Assembly: GCF_900110755.1 (NCBI RefSeq)
Contig: NZ_FOFF01000051.1
Span: 1 to 64,000 of the forward strand
From: Streptomyces sp. yr375
GTDB lineage: Bacteria > Actinomycetota > Actinomycetes > Streptomycetales > Streptomycetaceae
DNA: 64,000 bases
Reading direction: 5' to 3'
The notes under the pieces are model-generated. The model saw only the letters and a program-made list of their open reading frames with translations. It was not told the origin of the DNA and did no database searches. The translations under genes were made by a program, and so were the position numbers. Below, one piece after another: positions 30,310-40,659 of the stretch; position 1 is the stretch's first letter; each line of letters begins with the position of its first letter.

Positions 30310-33300
30310 ATGGACGAACGATCCGACGCGGCGGAGCCGCCGACGGCGACCCTGGCACCCGAGGAATCCGGGAGTGACGCGGACCGGGAGGAAGCGGTGA
30401 GCCCGCCGTCGACCTCCACGACCCTCCTCGACGGAGCGCCGCGCACGCAGCCTCCCGCGGGGACACCGCGCTCCGCGCCGCCCTCCACCGGCGGCCTCGG
30501 ACCGAACCTGGTCCACCAACTGGTGCTCGCCCTCGTGTGCGCCGGATACGCCATCGGCTCCGCGCTCGGCTGGGGCTCCGACCAACTAGCGCTGATCATG
30601 GGAGACTTCGGGCTCGCCGGCGCGGCAGGCACCGCCGCCGTGTCGTGCTTCCTCTACGCGCGCACCCGCCGCGTCCGCTTTCGACCCGCCTGGCTGCTGT
30701 TCTCGCTGTCCTCGGCGATGGCGGCCCTCGGCAACCTGATCTGGGGCTGGTACGAAGTGGTCCTGGGGCGGCCCGTGCCCAGCCCCAGCTTCGCCGACCT
30801 GTTCTTCCTGTGCTTCGCGCCCCCCGCCATCGTGGGGCTGCTGGTGCTCGCCGCCCGGCCCATGACGAAGGCCGGCTGGGTCTGCCTGGCGCTGGACGCC
30901 TGGCTGATCGCCGGCTCGCTGCTCACCCTCTCCTGGAGCCTCGCGCTCGCCCAGGCCGCCAAGTTCGACGGGCCGAGCGTGGCGCACGCGGCGCTGTCAC
31001 TGGCGTACCCGCTGCTCGACATCGCCCTGGTGAGCATGGTGCTCGTCCTGCACTTCAGGCGCTCGCCCATGAACCGCACGGCGGTCAACACGGCCGTCGG
31101 CGCGCTCGCCCTGACCGTCATGTGCGACGCCCTGTTCACCTCACCGCTGCTGCACAACAACTACCGCTCGGGCCAGCTCCTCGACGCCGGCTGGTTCGCC
31201 GGCTCGCTGCTCCTGGCGTACGCGCCCTGGGCCGCCTCCCGCCAGCACCGCGCGGCGGCCGACGACGGGCACACGCGCGTGGTGCACGAGCACGTACCCG
31301 GCCAGCAGCGCACCGCGGGCCGCCCGCACGGACCGTCCCAGGCCCCTGCCCACCCGTCCGCCCACCCGTCCGCACAGACGGCAGGGCAGAGCGCGGGGCA
31401 GGCGGGCGCCCAGGCCCCTCCCCAGGGAGGCGATCTCAGCCGCTATCCGGTCACCCGGCCCATCACCGGCTCGCTGGCCGCGCTCACGCCCTATCTCGCC
31501 GCCGCCGTCTGCACCCTGGGGATCCTCTACAACGTCCTCAACGGCCGCAGCGTCGACCGCGTGGTGCTGCTGACCGGCGGCGCGGTCGTGCTCGCCCTCG
31601 TGGTGCGGCAGGGGATCATGCTGCTCGACAACATCACCCTCACCCAGGAACTGGCGCAGAAGGAGAACCACTTCCGCTCCCTGGTGCAGGGCTCGAGCGA
31701 CGTCATCATGATCGCCGCCCCCAGCGGCATCCTGCGCTACGTCTCCCCGGCCGCCGCCGGGGTCTACGGGCGGCCCGCCGAGGAACTGGTGGGCACCGAG
31801 CTGGCCCACCTCATCCACCCGGAGGACCTGGGCTGCGTGGTGCACGAGGTGCGCCGCTTCCTCGCCGCCAGCCCGCAGGACGAACCCACCACGCGCATCG
31901 AGTGCCGCTTCCGCTCCGGCGACGGCGGCTGGCTCAACGTCGAGTCGACCGTCAACCGCCACCACGGCGGCCTGATCTTCAACAGCCGCGACGTGACGGA
32001 ACGGGTGCGCCTTCAGGCCCAGCTCCAGCACAACGCCGAGCACGACCCGCTCACCGACCTGCCCAACCGCGCCCTGTTCACCCGGCGCGTCCAGCAGGCC
32101 CTGTCCGGCCGCCGCAGCTCCGACCGGGGCCCCGCCCTGCGCAACACGGCGGTCCTCTTCATCGACCTGGACGGCTTCAAGGCCGTCAACGACACCATCG
32201 GCCACGCCGCGGGTGACGAACTGCTGGTCCAGGCCGCCCGCCGGCTCCAGGACGCGGTCCGCCAGGGCGACACCGCCTCCCGGCTCGGCGGCGACGAGTT
32301 CGCGGCCCTGATCGTCGGCGACGCCACCCGCGACCGGGCCGCCCGGGAACGCCACATACTGGACCTCGCCGACCGGCTGAGGCTCACTCTCTCCCAGCCC
32401 TACCTGATCGACGGCAACGAGGTCCGAGTCGCCGCGTCCATCGGCGTCGCCTTCGCCGAACCGGGCCTGGGCGCAGGTGAACTGCTGCGCAACGCCGACC
32501 TCGCCATGTACCGCGCCAAGGCGGGCGGCAAGGGCCGGGTCGAGCTGTACAAGCCGCAGATGCAGCAGGACGTCGTACGCAAGGCGGAGCTGGCCACGCG
32601 GCTGCGTGCCGCGCTGCACGACGGCGAGTTCGCGCTGCTGCACCAGCCGGTGGTGCGCCTGGAGGACGGCCGGATCTCGTCGGTCGCCGCGCAGGCCCGC
32701 TGGCGCTCCTCCCAAGGGGTGCTCTTCACGCCCGCCGAGTTCCTGCGGGTCGCCGAGGACAGCGACAAGACGGCCGAGCTGGGCCGCTGGGTGCTGGAGG
32801 AGGCCGTCGAACAGGCCGCAGACCGGACCGCGAGCGGACTGACCGTGCCGGTCGTCGTCCGGGTGAGCGCCCGGCGGCTGCTGGACCGGTCGATGCCGCT
32901 GGGCTCCGTCGAGGCGCTGCTGACGCGCCACGGGCTGCCGTCAGGGGCGCTGGTGATCGAGCTGTCGGACACCGACCCCAGGGTGCCGCTGGACGAGCTG
33001 GAACGCCGTCTGGGGGCCTTGAAGCGCCTCGGCGTCCGGATCGTGCTCGACGGCTTCGGCAGCGGCTACGGGACGCTCACAGCGCTGCGCCGGCTCCCCG
33101 TCGACGTACTCAAACTGGACCGCTCGCTGGTCGAGGGGGTCGTCGAGTCCGCGCGGCTGCACAAGATCACCAGTGGGCTGCTGCGGATCGCCTGCGACCT
33201 CGGGCTCCCGTCCGTCGCCGAGGGGGTCGATCTGCCCGAGCAGGTCGTGGCGCTGCGCGCGATGGGCTGTACGCACGGGCAGGGCATGGCGTTCTCCGGG

Positions 33301-33483
33301 CCGCTCGACGAGTACCGGCTGCGCCGCGCCCTCGCGACCGGCCGCTACCCGGTGCCGCACGGGCCCGCCGAGCCCGCGTTCGCGGGCGGCGGCGCGGGGG
33401 TGTACACCAGTGGTGTCACCGCCGTCCTCGGGAGCGGAAGTGCCCTTCGCTCACATAATGAGACGCCCGTCCCACCCACTTGA
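30310..33483 (+). CDS. cdgF: Membrane PAS-GGDEF-(degenerate EAL) protein, CdgF-like diguanylate cyclase
   Basis: With the ATG at 30310 the protein has 1057 residues (GTG 30280 is an alternative). It has a disordered N terminus, about eight membrane helices, a Pro/Ala/Gln-rich loop, two more helices, then PAS (FRSLVQGSSDVIMIAAPSG to DVTERV), GGDEF (motif intact at 660-664) and an EAL-like domain. The EAL signature is replaced by AAQ (793-795), the DDFGTGYS motif reads LDGFGSGYG and ELTE reads ELSD. It is therefore predicted to make, not break, c-di-GMP. The neighbour of ilvB in S. coelicolor (SCO5511) is, to my recollection, named cdgF; the symbol rests on that synteny. Confidence 0.85.
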   Translation: MDERSDAAEPPTATLAPEESGSDADREEAVSPPSTSTTLLDGAPRTQPPAGTPRSAPPSTGGLGPNLVHQLVLALVCAGYAIGSALGWGSDQLALIMGDFGLAGAAGTAAVSCFLYARTRRVRFRPAWLLFSLSSAMAALGNLIWGWYEVVLGRPVPSPSFADLFFLCFAPPAIVGLLVLAARPMTKAGWVCLALDAWLIAGSLLTLSWSLALAQAAKFDGPSVAHAALSLAYPLLDIALVSMVLVLHFRRSPMNRTAVNTAVGALALTVMCDALFTSPLLHNNYRSGQLLDAGWFAGSLLLAYAPWAASRQHRAAADDGHTRVVHEHVPGQQRTAGRPHGPSQAPAHPSAHPSAQTAGQSAGQAGAQAPPQGGDLSRYPVTRPITGSLAALTPYLAAAVCTLGILYNVLNGRSVDRVVLLTGGAVVLALVVRQGIMLLDNITLTQELAQKENHFRSLVQGSSDVIMIAAPSGILRYVSPAAAGVYGRPAEELVGTELAHLIHPEDLGCVVHEVRRFLAASPQDEPTTRIECRFRSGDGGWLNVESTVNRHHGGLIFNSRDVTERVRLQAQLQHNAEHDPLTDLPNRALFTRRVQQALSGRRSSDRGPALRNTAVLFIDLDGFKAVNDTIGHAAGDELLVQAARRLQDAVRQGDTASRLGGDEFAALIVGDATRDRAARERHILDLADRLRLTLSQPYLIDGNEVRVAASIGVAFAEPGLGAGELLRNADLAMYRAKAGGKGRVELYKPQMQQDVVRKAELATRLRAALHDGEFALLHQPVVRLEDGRISSVAAQARWRSSQGVLFTPAEFLRVAEDSDKTAELGRWVLEEAVEQAADRTASGLTVPVVVRVSARRLLDRSMPLGSVEALLTRHGLPSGALVIELSDTDPRVPLDELERRLGALKRLGVRIVLDGFGSGYGTLTALRRLPVDVLKLDRSLVEGVVESARLHKITSGLLRIACDLGLPSVAEGVDLPEQVVALRAMGCTHGQGMAFSGPLDEYRLRRALATGRYPVPHGPAEPAFAGGGAGVYTSGVTAVLGSGSALRSHNETPVPPT

Positions 33484-33509
33484 CAGTCGGTGCGCGCCAG
33501 GGGGAGGGT
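33480..33509 (+). promoter_or_regulatory. Candidate ilvBNC promoter
   Basis: A perfect TTGACA lies at 33480-33485, overlapping the stop codon of the cdgF-like gene. After an 18-bp gap, GAGGGT (33504-33509) is a fair -10. Transcription would then begin close to the ATG of the leader peptide, giving a leaderless leader ORF; the GGGGAGGG could instead act as its ribosome site. Confidence 0.5.
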
Positions 33510-33516
33510 CAATGCC

Positions 33517-33558
33517 ATGCGCACCCGAATTCTCGTACTTGGAAAGCGCGTCGGCTGA
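33517..33558 (+). CDS. ilvL: ilvBNC leader peptide (13 aa)
   Basis: The short frame reads MRTRILVLGKRVG then stop. It holds Ile-Leu-Val-Leu in a row plus a second Val, all three end products of the pathway it precedes. It is followed by an intrinsic terminator 55 bp later and then ilvB. That arrangement is the classical transcription-attenuation design. The ATT, CTC, GTA and CTT codons used include ones that are rare in high-GC Streptomyces (ATT, GTA, CTT). It is too short for standard gene finding. Confidence 0.8.
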   Translation: MRTRILVLGKRVG

Positions 33559-33612
33559 AGCTGGTGACGTCCGGACGGACCCGGAACGCACAGCGACCCA
33601 CCCCGGCGCGCT

Positions 33613-33646
33613 CCCCTCGCTTGCCTTTTGGCACGAGGGGTTTTTT
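33613..33646 (+). terminator. ilvB attenuator (intrinsic terminator)
   Basis: CCCCTCG (33613-33619) pairs with CGAGGGG (33634-33640), and TGCC pairs with GGCA inside, around a TTTT loop. Six T residues follow directly. A true U tract is unusual in this genome and marks a real intrinsic terminator, placed between the leader peptide and ilvB. Confidence 0.85.
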
Positions 33647-33674
33647 GTTGCACAAAACCCGCAGTACGACGTCC

Positions 33675-33722
33675 GCAAGACCCCTGCAAGACCCCCAGTA
33701 AGACCCTCAGTAAAACCCTCAG
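33675..33722. repeat. Degenerate 11-14-bp repeats between attenuator and ilvB
   Basis: Four units related to AAGACCCTCAGT follow one another, ending 13 bp before the ilvB ATG. They give an unstructured, purine/C-alternating leader without a strong ribosome site (GAGAAGAG only). Confidence 0.6.
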
Positions 33723-33735
33723 CATCGAGAAGAGA

Positions 33736-35592
33736 ATGACGATGACCGAGCAGGCCACCGGGGCCCATCCGCAGCCGCGGCCCCGATCCGGAGGACAGCA
33801 CTCCGCGTCCGTCGAGCACGTGACGGGTGCGCAGTCCCTCATCCGTTCTCTCGAGGAGGTCGGCGCCGACACGGTATTCGGCATTCCCGGCGGTGCGATC
33901 CTCCCCGCCTACGACCCGCTGATGGACTCGACGCGGGTCCGGCACGTGCTGGTCCGCCACGAGCAGGGCGCGGGCCACGCGGCCACCGGCTACGCGCAGG
34001 CCACCGGCAAGGTCGGCGTCTGCATGGCGACGAGCGGTCCCGGCGCCACCAACCTGGTGACCCCGATCGCCGACGCCCACATGGACTCGGTGCCGCTCGT
34101 GGCGATCACCGGGCAGGTGGCGTCGAAGGCGATCGGCACGGACGCCTTCCAGGAGGCGGACATCGTCGGCATCACGATGCCGATCACCAAGCACAACTTC
34201 CTGGTCACCAAGGCCGAGGACATCCCGCGGATCATCGCGCAGGCCTTCCACATCGCCTCCACCGGCCGCCCCGGCCCGGTCCTGGTCGACATCGCCAAGG
34301 ACGCCCTCCAGGCGAAGACCACGTTCTCCTGGCCGCCCACCATGGACCTGCCCGGCTACCGCCCGGTGACCAAGCCGCACGCCAAGCAGATCCGCGAGGC
34401 GGCCAAGCTGATCACCGCCGCCAAGCGGCCGATCCTGTACGTCGGCGGCGGTGTGATCAAGGCCGGCGCGACCGCCGAGCTGAAGGTGCTCGCCGAGCTG
34501 ACCGGCGCGCCCGTCACCACCACGCTGATGGCGCTCGGCGCGTTCCCCGACAGCCACCCGCAGCACCTGGGCATGCCCGGCATGCACGGCTCGGTCGCCG
34601 CCGTCACCGGACTGCAGAAGGCCGACCTGATCATCGCCCTCGGCGCCCGCTTCGACGACCGAGTCACCGGCAGGCTCGACAGCTTCGCCCCGTACGCCAA
34701 GATCGTCCACGCGGACATCGACCCGGCGGAGATCGGCAAGAACCGCGCCGCCGACGTCCCGATCGTGGGGGACGCCCGCGAGGTCATCGCCGACCTGGTG
34801 CAGGCGGTCCAGAAGGAGCACAGCGAGGGCCAGCAGGGCGACTACAGCGCCTGGTGGAAGGACCTCTCCCGGTGGCGCGAGACCTACCCGCTCGGCTACG
34901 ACCAGCCCGCCGACGGCTCGCTCGCCCCCCAGCAGGTCATCGAGCGCATCGGACAGCTCGCCCCCGAGGGCACGATCTTCGCGGCGGGCGTCGGCCAGCA
35001 CCAGATGTGGGCCGCCCACTTCGTCCGGTACGAGAAGCCCGCCACCTGGCTGAACTCCGGCGGCGCGGGCACCATGGGCTACGCGGTCCCGGCCGCGATG
35101 GGTGCCAAGGCCGGCCGCCCGGAGCGCACGGTCTGGGCGATCGACGGCGACGGCTGCTTCCAGATGACCAACCAGGAGCTCACCACCTGCTCCCTGAACA
35201 ACATCCCGATCAAGGTCGCCATCATCAACAACGGCGCGCTCGGGATGGTCCGCCAGTGGCAGACCCTGTTCTACAACCAGCGCTACTCCAACACCGTGCT
35301 GCACAGCGGCCCCGAGGCCGACGGCAAGCAGCCGAGCGCCGGCACCCGCGTCCCCGACTTCGTGAAGCTGTCGGAGGCCATGGGCTGCCACGCGATCCGC
35401 TGCGAGTCCCCGGACGACCTCGACAAGGCCATCGAAGAGGCGAACTCGATCAACGACCGCCCGGTCGTCATCGACTTCATCGTCCACGAGGACGCCATGG
35501 TGTGGCCGATGGTCGCCGCCGGCACCTCCAACGACGAGATCCTGGCCGCCCGGGACGTCCGCCCCGACTTCGGCGACAACGAAGACGACTGA
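33736..35592 (+). CDS. ilvB: Acetolactate synthase large (catalytic) subunit
   Basis: The ATG at 33736 gives 618 residues (a second ATG is 6 nt on). ThDP/FAD enzyme hallmarks are present: the catalytic glutamate in [23 protein letters not shown], the FAD-binding middle domain, and the ThDP-magnesium motif from DGDGCFQM to [14 protein letters not shown]. It condenses pyruvate to acetolactate, or pyruvate plus 2-oxobutyrate to acetohydroxybutyrate. It leads the ilvBN pair behind the attenuator. The open frame upstream to 33628 runs through the attenuator and is not coding. Confidence 0.98.
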   Translation: MTMTEQATGAHPQPRPRSGGQHSASVEHVTGAQSLIRSLEEVGADTVFGIPGGAILPAYDPLMDSTRVRHVLVRHEQGAGHAATGYAQATGKVGVCMATSGPGATNLVTPIADAHMDSVPLVAITGQVASKAIGTDAFQEADIVGITMPITKHNFLVTKAEDIPRIIAQAFHIASTGRPGPVLVDIAKDALQAKTTFSWPPTMDLPGYRPVTKPHAKQIREAAKLITAAKRPILYVGGGVIKAGATAELKVLAELTGAPVTTTLMALGAFPDSHPQHLGMPGMHGSVAAVTGLQKADLIIALGARFDDRVTGRLDSFAPYAKIVHADIDPAEIGKNRAADVPIVGDAREVIADLVQAVQKEHSEGQQGDYSAWWKDLSRWRETYPLGYDQPADGSLAPQQVIERIGQLAPEGTIFAAGVGQHQMWAAHFVRYEKPATWLNSGGAGTMGYAVPAAMGAKAGRPERTVWAIDGDGCFQMTNQELTTCSLNNIPIKVAIINNGALGMVRQWQTLFYNQRYSNTVLHSGPEADGKQPSAGTRVPDFVKLSEAMGCHAIRCESPDDLDKAIEEANSINDRPVVIDFIVHEDAMVWPMVAAGTSNDEILAARDVRPDFGDNEDD

Positions 35593-35607
35593 GCGAGAGA
35601 GACGTAA

Positions 35608-37269
<1,662 letters not shown>

Positions 37270-37275
37270 GCCTTA

Positions 37276-37320
37276 CGGCCAGGGGGCCGGAGCGCACTGC
37301 TCCGGCCCCCTGGCCGTTTT
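37276..37320 (+). terminator. Strong terminator of ilvBNC
   Basis: Two perfect 18-nt arms (37276-37293 and 37299-37316) with a 5-nt loop are followed by TTTT, 6 bp after the ilvC stop. Confidence 0.95.
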
Positions 37321-37370
37321 GCCCGGCCACGTCCGGGTGATCCTTCCGCAGAGGCGTAAGGCGACCTCCG

Positions 37371-37396
37371 GTGCAGCACTACACTGCTGCACTACA
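37371..37396 (+). promoter_or_regulatory. Inverted and direct repeat upstream of serA
   Basis: GTGCAGCA (37371-37378) and TGCTGCAC (37385-37392) are perfect complements separated by 6 bp. GCACTACA also occurs twice here, at 37376-37383 and 37389-37396, 13 bp apart. TACACT in the centre is a fair -10 hexamer. The element is 111 bp upstream of the serA start and is a good operator candidate. Confidence 0.45.
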
Positions 37397-37503
37397 AACG
37401 CGTTCAGGCCCACAGCGTCGTGCGTCTTCCACGCGGCTAGCCCCTCCACCGCCTGCGGCCGTCGGGACGGCCGTCCGCACGCAATGGACTTGTGAGGACT
37501 CAC

Positions 37504-39093
37504 GTGAGCTCGAAACCTGTCGTACTCATCGCTGAAGAGCTGTCGCCCGCGACGGTGGACGCGCTCGGCCCGGACTTCGAGATCCGGCACTGCAACGGAG
37601 CGGACCGAGCCGAACTGCTCCCGGCCATCGCCGACGTCGACGCGATCCTGATCCGCTCGGCCACCAAGGTCGACGCCGAGGCGATCGCCGCCGCGAAGAA
37701 GCTGAAGGTCGTCGCACGAGCCGGCGTCGGCCTGGACAACGTCGACGTCTCCGCCGCCACCAAGGCCGGCGTGATGGTCGTCAACGCCCCCACCTCCAAC
37801 ATCGTGACCGCCGCCGAGCTGGCCTGCGGTCTGCTGCTCGCCACCGCCCGCCACATCCCGCAGGCCAACGCCGCGCTGAAGAACGGCGAGTGGAAGCGCA
37901 GCAAGTACACGGGCGTGGAGCTGGCCGAGAAGACCCTCGGCGTCGTCGGTCTGGGCCGCATCGGCGCGCTCGTCGCGCAGCGCATGTCCGGCTTCGGCAT
38001 GAAGGTCGTCGCCTACGACCCCTATGTGCAGCCCGCGCGCGCCGCGCAGATGGGCGTCAAGGTGCTGTCGCTGGACGAGCTGCTCGAGGTCGCCGACTTC
38101 ATCACCGTCCACCTCCCGAAGACCCCCGAGACGGTCGGTCTGATCGGTGACGAGGCGCTGCGCAAGGTCAAGCCGAGCGTGCGGATCGTCAACGCGGCGC
38201 GTGGCGGGATCGTCGACGAGGAGGCGCTGTACTCGGCGCTGAAGGAGGGCCGGGTCGCCGGCGCCGGTCTCGACGTGTACACGAAGGAGCCCTGCACGGA
38301 CTCCCCGCTGTTCGAGTTCGACCAGGTCGTCGCCACCCCGCACCTCGGCGCCTCGACCGACGAGGCGCAGGAGAAGGCCGGTATCGCGGTCGCCCGCTCG
38401 GTACGCCTCGCCCTCGCCGGCGAGCTCGTACCGGACGCGGTGAACGTCCAGGGCGGTGTCATCGCCGAGGACGTCAAGCCCGGGCTGCCGCTCGCCGAGC
38501 GCCTCGGCCGGATCTTCACCGCGCTCGCCGGCGAGGTCGCGGTCCGCCTCGACGTCGAGGTGTACGGCGAGATCACCCAGCACGACGTGAAGGTGCTCGA
38601 GCTGTCCGCCCTCAAGGGCGTCTTCGAGGACGTCGTAGACGAGACCGTGTCCTACGTCAACGCGCCGCTGTTCGCGCAGGAGCGCGGGGTGGAGGTGCGG
38701 CTGACGACCAGCTCCGAGTCGGCCGACCACCGCAACGTCGTCACCGTGCGCGGCACGCTCTCCGACGGCGAGGAGGTGTCGGTCTCCGGCACCCTGGCCG
38801 GTCCGAAGAACCTTCAGAAGATCGTCGCGGTCGGCGAGTACGACGTCGACCTCGCGCTCGCCGATCACATGGTCGTCCTCAGGTACGAGGACCGTCCCGG
38901 TGTCGTCGGCACCGTGGGGCGGGTTCTCGGCGAGGCCGGGATCAACATCGCCGGTATGCAGGTCGCCCGCGCGGTCGCCGGTGGCGAGGCGCTGGCCGTG
39001 CTGACCGTCGACGACGCGGTGCCGGTGGGTGTGCTGGCGGAGGTGGCCGAGGAGATCGGCGCGACGTCTGCTCGTGCGGTTAACCTCGTCTGA
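37504..39093 (+). CDS. serA: D-3-phosphoglycerate dehydrogenase
   Basis: The GTG at 37504 with GAGG 6 nt upstream gives 529 residues, the long actinobacterial/mycobacterial form. The substrate and NAD domains show VVARAGVGLDNVD, VGLGRIGALVAQRM, NAARGGIVDE and TPHLGASTDEAQ. An intervening regulatory domain and a C-terminal ACT domain (RPGVVGTVGRVLGEAGINIAGMQV) follow, so serine feedback inhibition is expected. It catalyses the first step of serine synthesis. Confidence 0.97.
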   Translation: MSSKPVVLIAEELSPATVDALGPDFEIRHCNGADRAELLPAIADVDAILIRSATKVDAEAIAAAKKLKVVARAGVGLDNVDVSAATKAGVMVVNAPTSNIVTAAELACGLLLATARHIPQANAALKNGEWKRSKYTGVELAEKTLGVVGLGRIGALVAQRMSGFGMKVVAYDPYVQPARAAQMGVKVLSLDELLEVADFITVHLPKTPETVGLIGDEALRKVKPSVRIVNAARGGIVDEEALYSALKEGRVAGAGLDVYTKEPCTDSPLFEFDQVVATPHLGASTDEAQEKAGIAVARSVRLALAGELVPDAVNVQGGVIAEDVKPGLPLAERLGRIFTALAGEVAVRLDVEVYGEITQHDVKVLELSALKGVFEDVVDETVSYVNAPLFAQERGVEVRLTTSSESADHRNVVTVRGTLSDGEEVSVSGTLAGPKNLQKIVAVGEYDVDLALADHMVVLRYEDRPGVVGTVGRVLGEAGINIAGMQVARAVAGGEALAVLTVDDAVPVGVLAEVAEEIGATSARAVNLV

Positions 39094-39107
39094 GGTTGCC
39101 CGCCGTT

Positions 39108-39180
39108 CTGGGGGCTGCCGCCCCCAGGCCCCCGCTTCGGCCCTTAAGGGGCCTCGTCCTCAATCGCCGGACGGGCTGGG
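39108..39180 (+). repeat. Dispersed streptomycete intergenic repeat (REP-like)
   Basis: After serA lies a segment with a perfect 8-bp hairpin (ctgggggc/gcccccag, 39108-39127) followed by cttcggcccttaaggggcc and ending ccggacgggctg. I recognise this as a sequence found many times in 3' intergenic regions of Streptomyces chromosomes. The ccggacgggctg core recurs at 39211 inside the following terminator. Confidence 0.6.
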
Positions 39181-39210
39181 TGGCACTGAACGTGGCTTTG
39201 TAGCAAGACA

Positions 39211-39249
39211 CCGGACGGGCTGAGTTTCTCAGCTCGTCCGGCGTTTTTT
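39211..39249. terminator. Terminator with U tract between serA and the PucR gene
   Basis: ccggacgggctgag and ctcagctcgtccgg form a 14-bp stem (one G-T mismatch) with a ttt loop. The + strand then reads gc-g-TTTTTT. It can serve serA and possibly also the convergent regulator gene. Confidence 0.85.
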
Positions 39250-39283
39250 CAGGGTGTCAGCACCGTGAAGGCCGCTGTCCGGG

Positions 39284-40531
39284 CTACTGCGGGGGCTGGT
39301 GTCCGGGTTGCTGTCGGGGCTGTCGCCGGGGGAGTCGGGCCGCCTTCAGGGTCATGTGCAGGAGCAGGCGGTCCTCGCCGTCGGCCAGGTCCAGCCCGGT
39401 CAGTTGCTCGACGCGGGAGAGGCGGTAGTACAGCGTCTGCCGGTGGATGCCCAACTCCGCCGCCGTACGGCCCGCTTGGCCCGCGCAGTCGAGGTACACC
39501 TCGGCCGTGCGGGCGAGTTCGCGGTGGGCGGGGGACAACAGGGTTGCCGCGGCGGGGTCTTGAGCGGTCTCCGGGGGCAGGGCGGTCAGCAGCCGGTACG
39601 GGCCGATGGCCGCCCACCGGGCGACCGGGCCGAGCCGGGGCTCCGCCAGCGCCGCCCGCGCCGACGCCGACGCCTCCTCCCAGGCCGCGCCCAGCTCCGC
39701 GAGACCGACCCGGCCGGCCGCCACTCCCGCGGCGACCCCTCCCGTCGTCTCGCCCGCCCGCTCCAGCAGCCGGGTCGCCGCCGACATCGCCGGGGTGAGG
39801 GTGTCCGCCGCGCGCAGCCGGACCAGCAGGGCCAGGGAGTGGGACGGGGGCGTCGTGTCCCACGGCACCGTGCACAGCGCCGTCGCGCCGGGCAGCGTAC
39901 GGAGCGACGGGGCGTCGTCCGGGTCCGCGGACGGCCAGGGCGTCACGCACACCACCGTGTGCGGGCCGTCCGCGCGGGCGCCGAGCGCGGTGCGCAGCTC
40001 GGCCACCGCCATGTCCCGCTGCCACCCGGGCCGCGCGGTCAGCACCGCCCGCAGCTCCCGGGTGAGGTCGGCGCCGTGCTGGGCCTCGTCGGCGAGCAGC
40101 GCGCCGATCCGGCCGGTCACCTCCATCGCCGCAGCCAGCCGGGCGTCCGACGGCCCGGGATCGTCGACCAGCAGCCAGACATAGCCGAGGACGACCCCCC
40201 GATGGCGTACCGGCAGGCAGACGCGCCCCCGGTACACCCCGGCCTCCGGCGTCGGCGGGATCCGGACCGGGCCGCTCGCACGTGTGATGCCGAAGCTTTC
40301 GAACCAGGTGCGGACGGCGGCCGTGGAACGCCGGGTCAGGATCGAGCGGGTGCGCACCGGGTCCAGCGCCGACGCGTCCAGCTCGCCCTCGCTGTCGTAC
40401 ACGGCGAAGGCGATCAGCTCGAAGTCCCGGTTCTCCAGGGTCGCGGGAGCGCCGAGCAGCTCGGACAGCTCGTCGACCAGCTCCTGATAGTCACCCCGGT
40501 GTTCGGACGTCACCGGGGCATTCTCTCCCAT
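39284..40531 (-). CDS. PucR-family transcriptional regulator, likely of proline catabolism
   Basis: The ATG at 40531 has AAGGG 9 nt upstream; an in-frame ATG 7 codons earlier is an alternative. The protein of about 415 residues ends with the PucR helix-turn-helix ([36 protein letters not shown]), preceded by a GGDEF-like CdaR middle region and an N-terminal sensing domain. It is divergent from the proline dehydrogenase gene, so it probably senses proline and activates that gene together with the P5C dehydrogenase gene. This assignment is from neighbourhood only. Confidence 0.87.
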   Translation of the reverse strand: MGENAPVTSEHRGDYQELVDELSELLGAPATLENRDFELIAFAVYDSEGELDASALDPVRTRSILTRRSTAAVRTWFESFGITRASGPVRIPPTPEAGVYRGRVCLPVRHRGVVLGYVWLLVDDPGPSDARLAAAMEVTGRIGALLADEAQHGADLTRELRAVLTARPGWQRDMAVAELRTALGARADGPHTVVCVTPWPSADPDDAPSLRTLPGATALCTVPWDTTPPSHSLALLVRLRAADTLTPAMSAATRLLERAGETTGGVAAGVAAGRVGLAELGAAWEEASASARAALAEPRLGPVARWAAIGPYRLLTALPPETAQDPAAATLLSPAHRELARTAEVYLDCAGQAGRTAAELGIHRQTLYYRLSRVEQLTGLDLADGEDRLLLHMTLKAARLPRRQPRQQPGHQPPQ

Positions 40532-40659
40532 CTCCGCCGACCCTTCATACATCTGTCTGAGATCTGCGGCACGGATGCGTGACAGGTGTCGATGGCCGAC
40601 GATCGGAGGGATCCTTAGGTTTCACGGTGGTTCTATCTGCTGGTTTGTGGAGGTGCCCC

